Program-made: the position numbers and the translations under genes
The notes under the pieces: generated by a model
The model's database searches: none
What the model was told of the DNA's origin: nothing
What the model saw: the letters and a program-made list of their open reading frames with translations, nothing else
Shown: positions 18,514-27,095 of the stretch, one piece after another
Position numbering within the stretch: the first letter of the stretch is position 1
Layout: each line of letters begins with the position of its first letter
NCBI RefSeq assembly: GCF_001320245.1
Contig: NZ_BCBA01000043.1
Coordinates: 112,411-176,410, forward strand
Length of the DNA: 64,000 nt
Source: Pseudomonas sp. NBRC 111124
GTDB taxonomy: Bacteria; Pseudomonadota; Gammaproteobacteria; Pseudomonadales; Pseudomonadaceae
Reading direction: 5' to 3'

Positions 18514-19169
18514 GACCCTTGCACCCGGCCCTGGTGCAGCACGCAACGGTGCTGCAGGCGAGCGGCCAGGCGCGGGCTGTGGGTCACCATCAGCACGCTG
18601 CTGCCGGCCTCGCCGACCAGTTGCAGGAGCAAGGCCAGCACCTCGTCGCTGCTGGCTTCGTCGAGGCTGCCGGTGGGCTCGTCGGCGAGCAACAGCGCCG
18701 GCCGGCTGGCCAACGCCCGGCCAATGGCGACCCGTTGCTGCTGGCCGCCGGACAGCTGCTCTGGATAGCGGTCCAGCAAAGCCGCCAAACCCAGGCGTTC
18801 GGCCAGGTAGGCCAGCCACTGCGGGTTGTGGCGCTTGGCCAGGCGCGCCTGGAAGGCCAGGTTGGCTGCCACGTCGAGGCTGCTGATCAGGTTGTATTGC
18901 TGGAACACCAGGCCGATGCCCTCGCGCCGCCAACGGGCCAGGGCGGTTTCACCGTGGCCGTGCAGGGGTTCGCCGTCGATGAGGATGCGCCCGCTGTCGG
19001 CGCGGTCCAGGCCGGCGACCAGGTGCAGCAGGGTGCTCTTGCCACTGCCGGATTCGCCCATCAGGGCCAGGCTGCTGCCGCGCGCCAGGGTCAGGTCGAT
19101 GCCGCGCAGGACCTGGAGCGGCCCCTGGGCGGTGGGGAATGACTTGTGCAGTTGCTCGATGACCAGCAT
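18510..19169 (-). CDS. ABC transporter ATP-binding protein (MacB/LolD type)
   Basis: A 219-residue ABC ATPase. Walker A GESGSGKST, Q-loop FQQYNLI, signature LSGGQQQRVAIGRAL, Walker B LLLADEPTGSLDE and switch His (VTHS) are all present. Sequence style and length match the LolD/MacB/YbbA group working with FtsX-fold permeases. It is the first gene of the three-gene unit ATPase-permease-lipoprotein, and its stop overlaps the permease start. The ribosome binding site is weak. Confidence 0.87.
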   Translation of the reverse strand: MLVIEQLHKSFPTAQGPLQVLRGIDLTLARGSSLALMGESGSGKSTLLHLVAGLDRADSGRILIDGEPLHGHGETALARWRREGIGLVFQQYNLISSLDVAANLAFQARLAKRHNPQWLAYLAERLGLAALLDRYPEQLSGGQQQRVAIGRALASRPALLLADEPTGSLDEASSDEVLALLLQLVGEAGSSVLMVTHSPRLAARLQHRCVLHQGRVQGS

Positions 19170-19233
19170 GGGGGCTTTGGCCTTTTGTGAGGTCAGACCT
19201 TAGGCATAGCTGCATATAGCGCTTGTTGGCAAC

Positions 19234-20007
19234 CTAGTTCACCAACGCATGCTGCACTTCCCCCACCGTCGCCGCCAGGCTGTTCAGGTGCAGGCTCAAC
19301 ACCTGCTCCACCGGCGCCTGGTCCAACGGCCAGTGCAAGGCAATGCTCCCGGCCAGTTGCCCCTGCACCCGCACCGGCAAGGCAATCGCCCGGATCAGGA
19401 ACGGCAAGCGCACCGGATACTCCCAATACCCCTCGGTACGCTGCCCGAAGCCCTTGAGCGCATCCCCTTCCAGGCCACGCAGCAACTCTTCGCCGCCGAC
19501 CCGCTCATGCCGGGCCAGGCGCTGCACCTCATCCACCGCCAACTCCTTCAGGCACGCCCGGCCCATCGCCGAATGGAACAGGCTGGCATGCTGGCCGACG
19601 ATCTGGCAGTTGTTTGGATAGCGCTTGCGCAACACCTGCGGAATGGCGCTTTCCATCACCTCCAGTCGCTCGCCGTCGAAGCACGACAGGTCGACCACCA
19701 GCCCGGTGCGCTCGCTCAGCTCCAGCAACAGCGGCGCAGCGCTTTCCACCAGCTGACGCTTGAAGCGCTGCTGGCGGTCGCCAAACAGGCGGCGGGCACA
19801 CAGCCGGTATCGCCGGTCGCTGAGCCCGCGGTAGACCCAGCCCTGCTCCTGCAAGGTGGCGAGCATGCGCGAGGCCGTGGCCTTGGGCAGGCCGGTGAGG
19901 TAATGCAGTTCCTCCAGCCCCAGGGCCTGATGCTCGCCAAGCAGTTCGACGATGGCCAGCGCACGCTCCACTGAGCGCACGCCGCCGCTGTCTGTTGCTG
20001 TGCCCAT
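19234..20007 (-). CDS. IclR-family transcriptional regulator
   Basis: A 257-residue IclR-type regulator. The N-terminal winged helix (VERALAIVELLGEHQALGLEELHYLTGLPKATASRML) is followed by the GAF-like effector domain with the usual HASLFHSAMGRACLKEL segment. It is the last gene of the M20 hydrolase-MFS-amidase-IclR series and probably regulates it. A palindrome suited to an IclR dimer lies upstream of the first gene (24221-24240). The start is supported by GGGAGGT before the ATG. Confidence 0.83.
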   Translation of the reverse strand: MGTATDSGGVRSVERALAIVELLGEHQALGLEELHYLTGLPKATASRMLATLQEQGWVYRGLSDRRYRLCARRLFGDRQQRFKRQLVESAAPLLLELSERTGLVVDLSCFDGERLEVMESAIPQVLRKRYPNNCQIVGQHASLFHSAMGRACLKELAVDEVQRLARHERVGGEELLRGLEGDALKGFGQRTEGYWEYPVRLPFLIRAIALPVRVQGQLAGSIALHWPLDQAPVEQVLSLHLNSLAATVGEVQHALVN

Positions 20008-20076
20008 GTATCCGACCTCCCTGTCTGTGCGTGGATGGTCATCATGCCCAGCAAGATACGGGCCGGGCCAGCCCCT

Positions 20077-21534
20077 TCAACGCACCAACAGGCTCGGCGG
20101 CGGGCGCCGCTCCACCCAACGGGTCAATTGCTCATGGGCATAGGCCAGCTGCAGCACGGCGTGGTCGGCCTGGGCCGGGCCTATGATCTGCAGGCCCGTC
20201 GGCAACCCGGCGGCATTGAAACCGACCGGCACGCTCATGCTCGGCAAGCCGGCCAGGGTCGGCCCGATCACCACCTCCATCCAGCGGTGGTAGGTGTCCA
20301 TGTGCCGCCCCCCGACCACCTTCGGCCACGCCTCGGCTGCGTCGAAAGGGAACACCTGGGCCGAAGGCAACAGCAGGAAATCGTAACGCTCGAACAGTGT
20401 GTGCAGGGCCTGGTACCACGCACTGCGGTCCAGCGATGCCTGATAGACAGCGGCGGCACTGAGCTGCAGGCCACCCTCCACTTCCCATTGCGCCTCGGGC
20501 TTGAGCAGCGCCCGCTTGCCGGGGTCGGCATAGGCCGCTGCCAGGTTGCCGTGCACCAGGAAGTGGCGGTGAGTCAGCCAGCATTGCCACAACCGGGCCT
20601 GATCGAACGCGGGCTGGCAAGCCTCGACTTCACAGCCAAGCTCAGCGAAATCCGCCAGTGCCGCTTCGCACAGGCCCAGCACGCCATCTTCCATCGGCAG
20701 GTAACCGTCGTAGTCACCCAACCAGCCGATCCGCGCGCCCGTGAAGTCACGTTGCAGCCCGGCCGCAAAGTCCCGCCCGCCGTCATTGAGCGACAACGGC
20801 ACCCGCGCATCATACCCGGCCTGCACCGTCAGCAAACGGGCGACATCGGTGACGCTGCGCCCCATCGGCCCCTCGGTGGCCAGTTGCTGGACGAACAGTT
20901 CCGGCGTCGGCCCATAGGGTACCCGCCCCTGCGACGGGCGCAGGCCGAACACGTTGTTGAACGCCGCCGGGTTGCGCAGCGACCCCATCATGTCGCTGCC
21001 ATCGGCCACCGGCAGCAGGCGCATGGCCAGCGCCGCCGCCGCACCACCGCTGCTGCCACCGGCCACGCGGCGGTGGTCGTAGGCATTGGTGGTGGTGCCG
21101 AACAGCGTGTTGTAGCTCTGCGAACCCAGGCCGAACTCCGGCACGTTGCTCTTGCCGACGATGATCGCCCCACTAACCCGCACCCGCGCCACGCTGATGG
21201 CGTCGTGCGCCGGCACCTGCTCGGCGAACAGCGGCGAGCCCAACGTGGTACGCAACCCGGCGGTGGCGGCCAGGTCCTTGATCGCCTGGGGCATGCCATG
21301 CATCCAGCCACGAGACTTGCCACGCGCCAGTTCGCGGTCGCAGGCATCGGCCTCGGCCAGCAGGTCTTCAGCCGAGCGCAGCGACACCAGCGCATTGACC
21401 TGTGGGTTGCAGCGCTCGATATGGCCCAGGTAAGCCTGCATCACCTCGCGGCACGCCACCTGGCGAGCATGAATGGCCCGGGACAAGGCCTCGGCATCGA
21501 GGGCGACGATCGGGTCGATAGCTAACGCATTCAC
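20077..21534 (-). CDS. Amidase (amidase signature family)
   Basis: A 485-residue amidase starting with GTG at 21534 (VNALAIDPIVAL), overlapping the MFS stop as GTGA. The catalytic Lys lies in MPQAIKDLAAT and the cis-Ser in AGGSSGGAAAALA. The nucleophile segment reads GSDMMGSLRNPAA instead of the usual TDxGGS(I/V)R, so the first Gly of the pair is Met, while the nucleophile Ser is retained. Probably hydrolyses a carboxamide in the cytoplasm. The same operon carries an M20 amidohydrolase and a transporter, suggesting catabolism of an imported amide or N-acyl compound. Confidence 0.82.
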   Translation of the reverse strand: MNALAIDPIVALDAEALSRAIHARQVACREVMQAYLGHIERCNPQVNALVSLRSAEDLLAEADACDRELARGKSRGWMHGMPQAIKDLAATAGLRTTLGSPLFAEQVPAHDAISVARVRVSGAIIVGKSNVPEFGLGSQSYNTLFGTTTNAYDHRRVAGGSSGGAAAALAMRLLPVADGSDMMGSLRNPAAFNNVFGLRPSQGRVPYGPTPELFVQQLATEGPMGRSVTDVARLLTVQAGYDARVPLSLNDGGRDFAAGLQRDFTGARIGWLGDYDGYLPMEDGVLGLCEAALADFAELGCEVEACQPAFDQARLWQCWLTHRHFLVHGNLAAAYADPGKRALLKPEAQWEVEGGLQLSAAAVYQASLDRSAWYQALHTLFERYDFLLLPSAQVFPFDAAEAWPKVVGGRHMDTYHRWMEVVIGPTLAGLPSMSVPVGFNAAGLPTGLQIIGPAQADHAVLQLAYAHEQLTRWVERRPPPSLLVR

Positions 21535-22841
21535 GGTTTCACTCCAAGGTTGTAGGCGGCGGGCTTGCCAGCGCGCGGTGCTTCTTTCAGGCAATAGGTG
21601 CCAAGCAGTGTCAGCAGGCAGGCGAACAGTACGTAGAAGGACGGCGCCACCGGGGTGCCGAGCACCTTGCTCAGCCAGGTGACGATCAGCGGGGCGAAAC
21701 CGCCGAAGACCATCACCGCCACGTTGTAGGCCACCGACACGCCGGTGGAACGCACCTCGACCGGGAACTGCTCGGCCAGGGCGGTGGGCGCCGGGCCAAA
21801 GAAGCCACCGATGGCGCTGCACAGCAGCAGCTGCATCACCAGCAGGCGCTCGATCGACGGCGCCGCCGCCACCCACACATACAGCGGGTACACCATGACG
21901 AAGAACGCCAGGGTGAAGGCCATCAGCACCGGCCGCCGACCGAGGCGGTCAGACAGCGCGCCGGACAGCGGGATTACCACGGTCATCAGGCCCACGGCGA
22001 GCATCTGCACCAGTAGCACCTGGTCCAGCGGCAGGCCGAGGTTCTTGTGGGCGAAGGTCGGCATGTTCACCAGCACCACGTAGAACGACACCGTCGCGCC
22101 ACAGGCCAGGCCCATCGACACCAGCAGGCTGCGGCGGTGTTCACGTAGCACCTGCAGCAGGCTCGGCGCCTGGCCCTTGGCCTGCTTGCGCGCTTGCAGA
22201 AACTCCTCGGGCTCTTCCATGTGCTTGCGAATCCACAGCCCCACCGGGCCGATCAGCAAGCCGAGCACGAACGGGATCCGCCAGCCCCAGCTGTCCAGCG
22301 CCTCAGGCGTGCACAGGTGGGTGACCAGCGCGACCATCGCCGCCCCGGAAAACACCGCCAGGCACTGCCCCACCAGCTGCCACGAACCATACAGGCCCTT
22401 GCGGTTGGCCGGTGCGCTCTCCACCAGAAACGCCGTGGCGCTGGCGTACTCGCCGCCAGTAGCAAAACCCTGCAGCATGCGTGCGACCACGATCAGCAAC
22501 GGCGCGCCCATGCCGATGGCCAGGTAACCGGGGGCGAAGGCGATCATCGCGATCGACACCGTCATCAGGCGGATGATCAGCTGCATTGCCGCCTTGCGCC
22601 CCTTGCGGTCGGCATACACGCCCAGCAAAACCCCACCCACCGGGCGCATGAAAAAGCCCACGCCAAAGGTGGCCAGGGCCATCAACAGCGAGCTGTATTC
22701 GTCGTCCGAGGGGAAGAACTGGCGGGCGATGATGCTCGCCAGAAAGCCGTACACGATAAAGTCATACCACTCCAGCGCATTGCCGATGACCGCCGCGACC
22801 ACTTGCCGGGTACGCGACGCGCCTGTATTGGAAATCTGCAT
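21531..22841 (-). CDS. MFS transporter, metabolite:H+ symporter family
   Basis: A 436-residue twelve-helix carrier of the MHS group (ShiA/ProP/KgtP-like): GNALEWYDFIVYGFLA in helix 1 and FMRPVGGVLLGVYADRKGRKAAM in helix 2 to loop 2-3. The ATG at 22841 has GGAG eight bases upstream and is preferred to the GTG three codons earlier. It imports an organic acid or zwitterion with protons; here probably the substrate of the neighbouring hydrolases. Its stop overlaps the amidase start by four bases. Confidence 0.85.
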   Translation of the reverse strand: MQISNTGASRTRQVVAAVIGNALEWYDFIVYGFLASIIARQFFPSDDEYSSLLMALATFGVGFFMRPVGGVLLGVYADRKGRKAAMQLIIRLMTVSIAMIAFAPGYLAIGMGAPLLIVVARMLQGFATGGEYASATAFLVESAPANRKGLYGSWQLVGQCLAVFSGAAMVALVTHLCTPEALDSWGWRIPFVLGLLIGPVGLWIRKHMEEPEEFLQARKQAKGQAPSLLQVLREHRRSLLVSMGLACGATVSFYVVLVNMPTFAHKNLGLPLDQVLLVQMLAVGLMTVVIPLSGALSDRLGRRPVLMAFTLAFFVMVYPLYVWVAAAPSIERLLVMQLLLCSAIGGFFGPAPTALAEQFPVEVRSTGVSVAYNVAVMVFGGFAPLIVTWLSKVLGTPVAPSFYVLFACLLTLLGTYCLKEAPRAGKPAAYNLGVKP

Positions 22842-22925
22842 GCGGAACACTCCATCTACTGTTCAAGTGATCACCCAGGCGCAGCCGCGCCCGGGTTCCA
22901 GCGGCAGTCGTCAATACAGGGTCGA

Positions 22926-24101
22926 TCAGGCCGGCTTGAGCCAGCTCTCGGTCAGCGCGCCCCAGTAGGCGGCGCCGGTCAGCAGGATGTCGTCGTTGAA
23001 GTCGTAGGCCGGGTTGTGCACCATCGGCCGCTGCAGGCCATTGCCGATAAACAGGTAGGCACCCGGGCAGCGCTGCAGCATCCAGGCGAAGTCTTCGCTG
23101 CCCATCAGCTTGCGGGTGTTGCCATCGACCTTGTCGGCGCCCAGCAGCGCCTCACCGACCTGCTGGGCAAACGCATTCTCCGCCGCATGGTTGACCAGCA
23201 CCGGGTACGCCGGCCGATGCTCGATGCTGGCCTTGCAGCCAAAGCTCTCGGCCTGGCTGACGATGATCGCCCGCACCCGCTCCAGGGTCTGCGCCCGCAC
23301 CTGGGCATCCAGCGCACGCAGGCTCAGGCGCAGCAGCGCCTGCTGCGGAATCACGTTGGCCGCCTCGCCTGCCTGCAGCGCACCGACCGTGACCACCGCC
23401 GCCTCCTGGGCATCGATGTTACGCGCCACCACCGTCTGCAACGCCATCACCACACTGGCCGCCGCCACCAGCGGGTCGACCGTCAGGTGCGGCATCGAGC
23501 CATGCCCGCCGACGCCCTCGAGGGTGACCGTCAGCAGGTCCTGCGAAGCCATCATCGGCCCCTCCCGGAAGCCCAACTGCCCTGCCGGCAGCCCCGGCAT
23601 GTTGTGCATGCCGAACAGCGCATCACAGGGGAAGCGCTCCAGTAGCCCATCGGCGAGCATCGCCTCGGCGCCACCCTGGCCCTCCTCGGCCGGCTGGAAG
23701 ATCAGCGTCAGCGTGCCATCGAACTGCCGCGTCGCCGCCAGGTAGCGCGCCGCGCCCAGCAGCATGGTGGTGTGCCCGTCGTGGCCGCAGGCGTGCATGC
23801 AGCCCTGGTGGCGGCTGCTGTACGCGGCGCCGGTGGCCTCATGGATCGGCAGCGCATCCATGTCGGCGCGCAGGCCCAGCTTGCGCGGGCTGCTGCCGTT
23901 GCGCAGTACACCGACCACACCGGTTTTGCCGATGCCGGTGTGCACCTCGTAACCCCACTGCTGCAGTAACGCGGCGACCAGGGATGAGGTGCGGCTTTCT
24001 TCGAAACCGAGTTCAGGATGGGCGTGGATATCGTGGCGGATGGCGTGCAGGTCGCTGGCCACGTCGTTGAGCCAGGCCAGGATGTGCTGGTGTTGCTGCA
24101 T
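22926..24101 (-). CDS. M20-family amidohydrolase (hippurate hydrolase / aminoacylase type)
   Basis: A 391-residue metallohydrolase of the M20D group. Metal-binding motifs are visible: CMHACGHDGHTTMLLGAARYL, QPAEEGQGGAEAML, FGMHNMPGLPAGQLG, and the C-terminal GSEDFAWMLQ. It removes an acyl group from an amino acid or a similar amide. The ATG at 24101 has CGAGGAGAT upstream; 18 codons of open frame above it lack a better site. First gene of the four-gene unit ending in the IclR regulator. Confidence 0.85.
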   Translation of the reverse strand: MQQHQHILAWLNDVASDLHAIRHDIHAHPELGFEESRTSSLVAALLQQWGYEVHTGIGKTGVVGVLRNGSSPRKLGLRADMDALPIHEATGAAYSSRHQGCMHACGHDGHTTMLLGAARYLAATRQFDGTLTLIFQPAEEGQGGAEAMLADGLLERFPCDALFGMHNMPGLPAGQLGFREGPMMASQDLLTVTLEGVGGHGSMPHLTVDPLVAAASVVMALQTVVARNIDAQEAAVVTVGALQAGEAANVIPQQALLRLSLRALDAQVRAQTLERVRAIIVSQAESFGCKASIEHRPAYPVLVNHAAENAFAQQVGEALLGADKVDGNTRKLMGSEDFAWMLQRCPGAYLFIGNGLQRPMVHNPAYDFNDDILLTGAAYWGALTESWLKPA

Positions 24102-24220
24102 GGGGAATCTCCTCGCGCGGGTGGGGCCCGTTCTTGTTGTTCGCCTTGAGATCACGACGGGGAAGGCAGGTCGTGCTTGGCGACAGATAAGCGCGAGTGG
24201 CGAGGGAGTACAAACGAATG

Positions 24221-24240
24221 TGGTTCCGCGTAGTGGAACA
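24221..24240. promoter_or_regulatory. Candidate IclR-type operator TGGTTCCGCGTAGTGGAACA
   Basis: Imperfect 20-base palindrome with GTTCC/GGAAC arms, about 120 bases upstream of the M20 hydrolase start. Size and arm sequence resemble IclR-family sites, and an IclR gene closes this operon. No second copy was seen, so the assignment rests on symmetry and position. Confidence 0.35.
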
Positions 24241-24394
24241 GGTCTGGGGAACAGGCGGCCAGACAGTGGAGAGGTCTCGGAACCCGCACTTGCGAATGGC
24301 AGTCTTGATCACAAGGTAATGCCCAGCTTCCAGAGACTGGCGCGACTCCTGTGGGAGGAACTGTCTTGCTGAATTTCTAGAACCCAGCGCGCGC

Positions 24395-24438
24395 CCTGTG
24401 GGAGCGGGCTTGCCCCGCGAACACGGGCGCAGCCCGTG
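24395..24438. repeat. Single REP with adjacent hairpin
   Basis: CCTGTGGGAGCGGGCTTGCC (P. putida REP core) is followed by the perfect hairpin CACGGGC-GCA-GCCCGTG (24422-24438). It lies 48 bases beyond the stop of the minus-strand gene ending at 24486 and could terminate or stabilise that transcript. Confidence 0.7.
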
Positions 24439-24485
24439 CCATCCAGCACCAAGCCTACCAGCCGTTCAACGGTGCGGCTGAACAC

Positions 24486-25019
24486 TCAATCAGTTGAGTA
24501 CCGCTGCACAAACTCCAGAAAAACAGCCTCACTGTTCAACACCCTTGCCGAACGATCCTTAAGTCCCTCCGCTCCGTCGTCATCAGTGATGGTGACAAAC
24601 AATACCGGAACCTCTGAAAACACAGCCTCGAAGAACCCTTCCCTCCTCAGCCCCGCCAATACATCGATCATCAACTGATTCAGGCGCTCGCTGAATACTC
24701 CGAAGTCCCCGGTCGGTTCGGCCGATGCCAGGTCCTTGCACACAGCCTGGAAACATTCGCCCCGCCAGGCTTCATAAGTCCACTCCGATGAACACCAGGT
24801 GTAATACGGCCGCAGCTCCGAGCGCTCCGCTTCAGCTTCGCTGTCGAGCTTCCGGTCAAGGGCTTGCTGTGAGTTGGCAGCTACCCCCAGCGTCATTGCC
24901 CCGCTGTCCGTGTAGACTGCGCAGGCGTAGAACACTTCATCAGGGTGAGTAGCGCGCAAGTCAGACAGCACGGTTTTTACTGCGGCGGCAGTGCGGGATT
25001 CAAGTGCTTTCCAATCCAT
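24486..25019 (-). CDS. DUF4303-like protein, probable orphan immunity gene
   Basis: A 177-residue acidic soluble protein starting MDWKALESRTAAAVKTVL, with ACAVYTD and SEWTYEAW segments that I associate with the DUF4303 family. The ATG at 25019 is preceded by AGGAAA and is preferred to the codon eight residues upstream. It is the most distal gene of the row of small genes behind the Rhs effector, all on the same strand. Proteins of this family often sit in polymorphic toxin loci; an immunity role is inferred from position. Its GC content is nearer the genome average than that of its neighbours. Confidence 0.55.
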   Translation of the reverse strand: MDWKALESRTAAAVKTVLSDLRATHPDEVFYACAVYTDSGAMTLGVAANSQQALDRKLDSEAEAERSELRPYYTWCSSEWTYEAWRGECFQAVCKDLASAEPTGDFGVFSERLNQLMIDVLAGLRREGFFEAVFSEVPVLFVTITDDDGAEGLKDRSARVLNSEAVFLEFVQRYSTD

Positions 25020-25215
25020 TGTGTATTTCCTATGTTTCCGCATGCCAGCAAATAAATATCTTCTCGAAAAACTTAAGCCATTAGAAGATGGCTTCGGAAT
25101 TCACCACACTCTGCGATCACAATATTTCACATAATCTACCCCAGCGAGGCGAAATACTCTAACATCGGAAACAACAAATCAGAAAACAAGACAACATCAT
25201 TTTTACGAACTGAAT

Positions 25216-25653
25216 TCAAACATAAGTTTTGTGCCACTTTTGCCCACTTTTTAAATCCCGTCCTTCAACCATAAATACACCATCAATCATGACAAAGCTC
25301 AATCGAAACACTGCGATCAAGCCCTTCGTCTTTTTTATAATAACCGAGACCTTTTTCTCATCACGGTTAATTATTTCGACCTCATCATTATCTTCATCGT
25401 AATCAGGATTTCTGCCACATACCAAATTTTCTAATCTTTCGTAATTTCTACCCTCTTCAACTACGTACTGCCGAAAGATTTTCAAGAGATCTTTACGCAT
25501 AACTTCTTCAAGATCCACTTCTGACAAGTCACTTCCAAAGGCATTGATGCTTTTTTGATAGTACGACACCTCCCAATTATACATTTCATGCATAAAGCCC
25601 TTAAGCGTCATGGCAAATTCACCACGAAGATCAGTTGCTGAGTATTTTTCCAT
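25216..25653 (-). CDS. NTF2-fold immunity protein (copy 1)
   Basis: A 145-residue protein starting MEKYSATDLRGEFAMTLKGF. The pattern YNWEVSYYQK .. LLKIFRQYV .. RNYERLENL .. RNPDYD matches the NTF2-fold immunity family of polymorphic toxin systems, and the gene at 25806-26237 shares the same layout and length. Codon use is AT-rich, unlike the secretion genes. It stands alone without a cognate toxin, so it probably protects against toxins delivered by competitors or kept from a former Rhs tip. About 150 bases separate it from its paralogue, and they hold a decayed Rhs scrap. Confidence 0.65.
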   Translation of the reverse strand: MEKYSATDLRGEFAMTLKGFMHEMYNWEVSYYQKSINAFGSDLSEVDLEEVMRKDLLKIFRQYVVEEGRNYERLENLVCGRNPDYDEDNDEVEIINRDEKKVSVIIKKTKGLIAVFRLSFVMIDGVFMVEGRDLKSGQKWHKTYV

Positions 25654-25724
25654 CTATAATCCTCCATTCATAGATACCTCAAAATGTACTTTTGTTGACC
25701 TTGCCGCCCGCGACGTAATCAAAA

Positions 25725-25830
25725 TACGAGGTCAACAGCTTCTGCCCTTCCCCTTCCGCCTGGTCGACTCACGCCACTGGCGCATCGCTAGCTTACGCCA
25801 GGGACTCATAAAGGCGCGCGACGCCACTTC
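25725..25830 (-). pseudogene. Decayed Rhs core scrap between immunity genes
   Basis: Read on the minus strand, 25735-25800 aligns with the Rhs core of the large gene around 30935-31000: AP(V)A-stop-VDQAEGEGQK versus APLARVDQVEGEGQK. The DNA words TTCTGCCCTT, CGCCA and GGCG are shared at matching positions. An in-frame TGA replaces the Arg codon and a second stop lies just upstream. The scrap overlaps the end of the immunity gene at 25806. It is evidence that another Rhs gene end once stood here. Confidence 0.6.
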
Positions 25831-26237
25831 TCATCAAAGTCCAATATCTCCTTCTTTTTTATTTTCCACTCACCTTTTTGGCACACGACGTAAATTCGTG
25901 AAGCCGTTTCAGCGCCCCCGACTTGCTGCACTTGGACAGTCAAGCCCTTTTCATCACTCCCCACAACTTGAATTTCGTCCGTATCAGGATCATAGGTTGC
26001 GGGCTTTGTGCAGCCTAAATCTATCAAGCGCCCATAATTAGACTTATCCTTTATGGCGTACTCACAAAGAATCACCTCTAATGACTGCGCATATTCACCC
26101 TTTAATTCTGAATCATCAACCCCTTTGCTAAGGGCTTGTTTTCGCCTATCAAAAAATTCGACCTCCCATACCTTCATCTTCGCCATGAACGCGATAAGCG
26201 CACCCGGCACATTCTCTGAAATATTTCTTCTCGCCAT
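25806..26237 (-). CDS. NTF2-fold immunity protein (copy 2)
   Basis: A 143-residue protein starting MARRNISENVPGALIAFM. It shares the pattern of the 25216-25653 product: MKVWEVEFFDRRK .. LEVILCEYA .. NYGRLIDLG .. PATYDPDTDEI .. GEWKIKKKEIL. The ATG at 26237 has GGAAA seven bases upstream and gives nearly the same length as copy 1; two ATGs further upstream lack a binding site. The two copies are clearly diverged, so this is an old duplication or two independent acquisitions of one family. No cognate toxin is adjacent. Confidence 0.67.
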   Translation of the reverse strand: MARRNISENVPGALIAFMAKMKVWEVEFFDRRKQALSKGVDDSELKGEYAQSLEVILCEYAIKDKSNYGRLIDLGCTKPATYDPDTDEIQVVGSDEKGLTVQVQQVGGAETASRIYVVCQKGEWKIKKKEILDFDEKWRRAPL

Positions 26238-26564
26238 ATTAATTTCCAAACGTGCCATGAAGAATTTACATGCCTTTATGGTAGGCTTCATAGATTACAT
26301 GATGTGCGGTGCGTATCACCATTACCCTTTATGGGTTTCAGTTAACCCCCAAAAAACCTCCTCTTATAAGTCACAATTGAGACTGCAGATTCGATTCTCA
26401 ACTCGCCTCGATTAATGCCACATCAATTGAGGAAAATCTCATCTCCCCCTCAGCAAGCAGTGGATCAGCACTTGGACGAGGGCGCACACCAAAGACTCTA
26501 AACTATACAATTCTCAATCCAGTATGCTCTACAAGAGATAAGCCAACACAAAAAGTCTAGACAT
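26238..26564. other. AT-rich spacer in the immunity gene cluster, no gene seen
   Basis: About 330 AT-rich bases between two minus-strand immunity genes. No plausible start with ribosome binding site, no Rhs similarity and no strong hairpin were found. Confidence 0.4.
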
Positions 26565-26989
26565 TTAATATTGCTGTAAAAAATTTTCGATCAAAGCAAA
26601 GCCAGAAACCGCCATCAACCTATGATTCTGATATTCATCAATAGGCAAGACCCTAACTGGAACTCCCCGTCGATAGAGAGTGCCCGCCATATTAAATTCC
26701 AACTCTTCAAGCGAGGCATCATAAACTACGCCACGCTGCAGGACAGGCCATTCTCCAGCCTTTAACTTATCCACAGCTGCAAATATCACCGTAAAGTTTT
26801 CTCGGCAATCTTTGAATACCAAATACTCTTCACTCTCAGAAACTCGCTCATCATTACCTATTGCCAACACCCCAAAAGCAAAGATTTTCTTAAATTTCTG
26901 CTCCTTACTTTCTGTCCCAAGCCAAATTATTTGGCTAATTGCGAACCTTCCATCTTCCATTCGAATAAAAAAAGGTCACCTACTTGCAT
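26565..26989 (-). pseudogene. Imm26-like immunity gene with a -1 frameshift in a T7 run
   Basis: The open frame 26565-26960 encodes 131 residues beginning MEDGRFAISQIIW and containing VDKLKAGEWPVL, the layout of immunity protein family 26. An ATG at 26989 starts MQVGDLF in another frame; one extra T in the run of seven at 26967-26973 would join the two as MQVGDLFFIRMEDGRF, the expected N-terminus of this family. As printed the gene has lost its normal start, or would begin at the internal ATG 26960, which has AGGTGA only at a poor distance. It may be real decay, a sequencing undercall, or a slippage site. Confidence 0.6.
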
Positions 26990-27095
26990 AGATCCCATTC
27001 CGCTCAAAAGCCGAGCCTCTTTATTTTCGCTAACGCTTTAAAGTGATTTCTGGCCAAGCATTAATAGCCGAAATGCAACATACATCGACCAAGAA

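Larger units (their letters stand above)
24102..24485. other. Intergenic region with REP remnants and a possible IclR operator
   Basis: No convincing gene. It contains the palindrome at 24221-24240 (see separate entry), the fragment TCCTGTGGGAGG near 24350 that looks like a truncated REP, and a single REP with hairpin at 24395-24438. It separates the GC-rich catabolic operon from the AT-rich immunity gene cluster. Confidence 0.5.

Noticed and set aside
18514..18933. Extended N-terminus of the ABC permease (140 further codons)
   Set aside because: The extra residues are Arg/Pro/Gly/Ala-rich, overlap the ATP-binding gene out of frame, and a normal membrane protein start lies at 18513.
21535..21876. 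Extended N-terminus of the amidase
   Set aside because: It overlaps the MFS gene in another frame and has non-protein-like composition; the GTGA overlap at 21531-21534 gives the conventional start.
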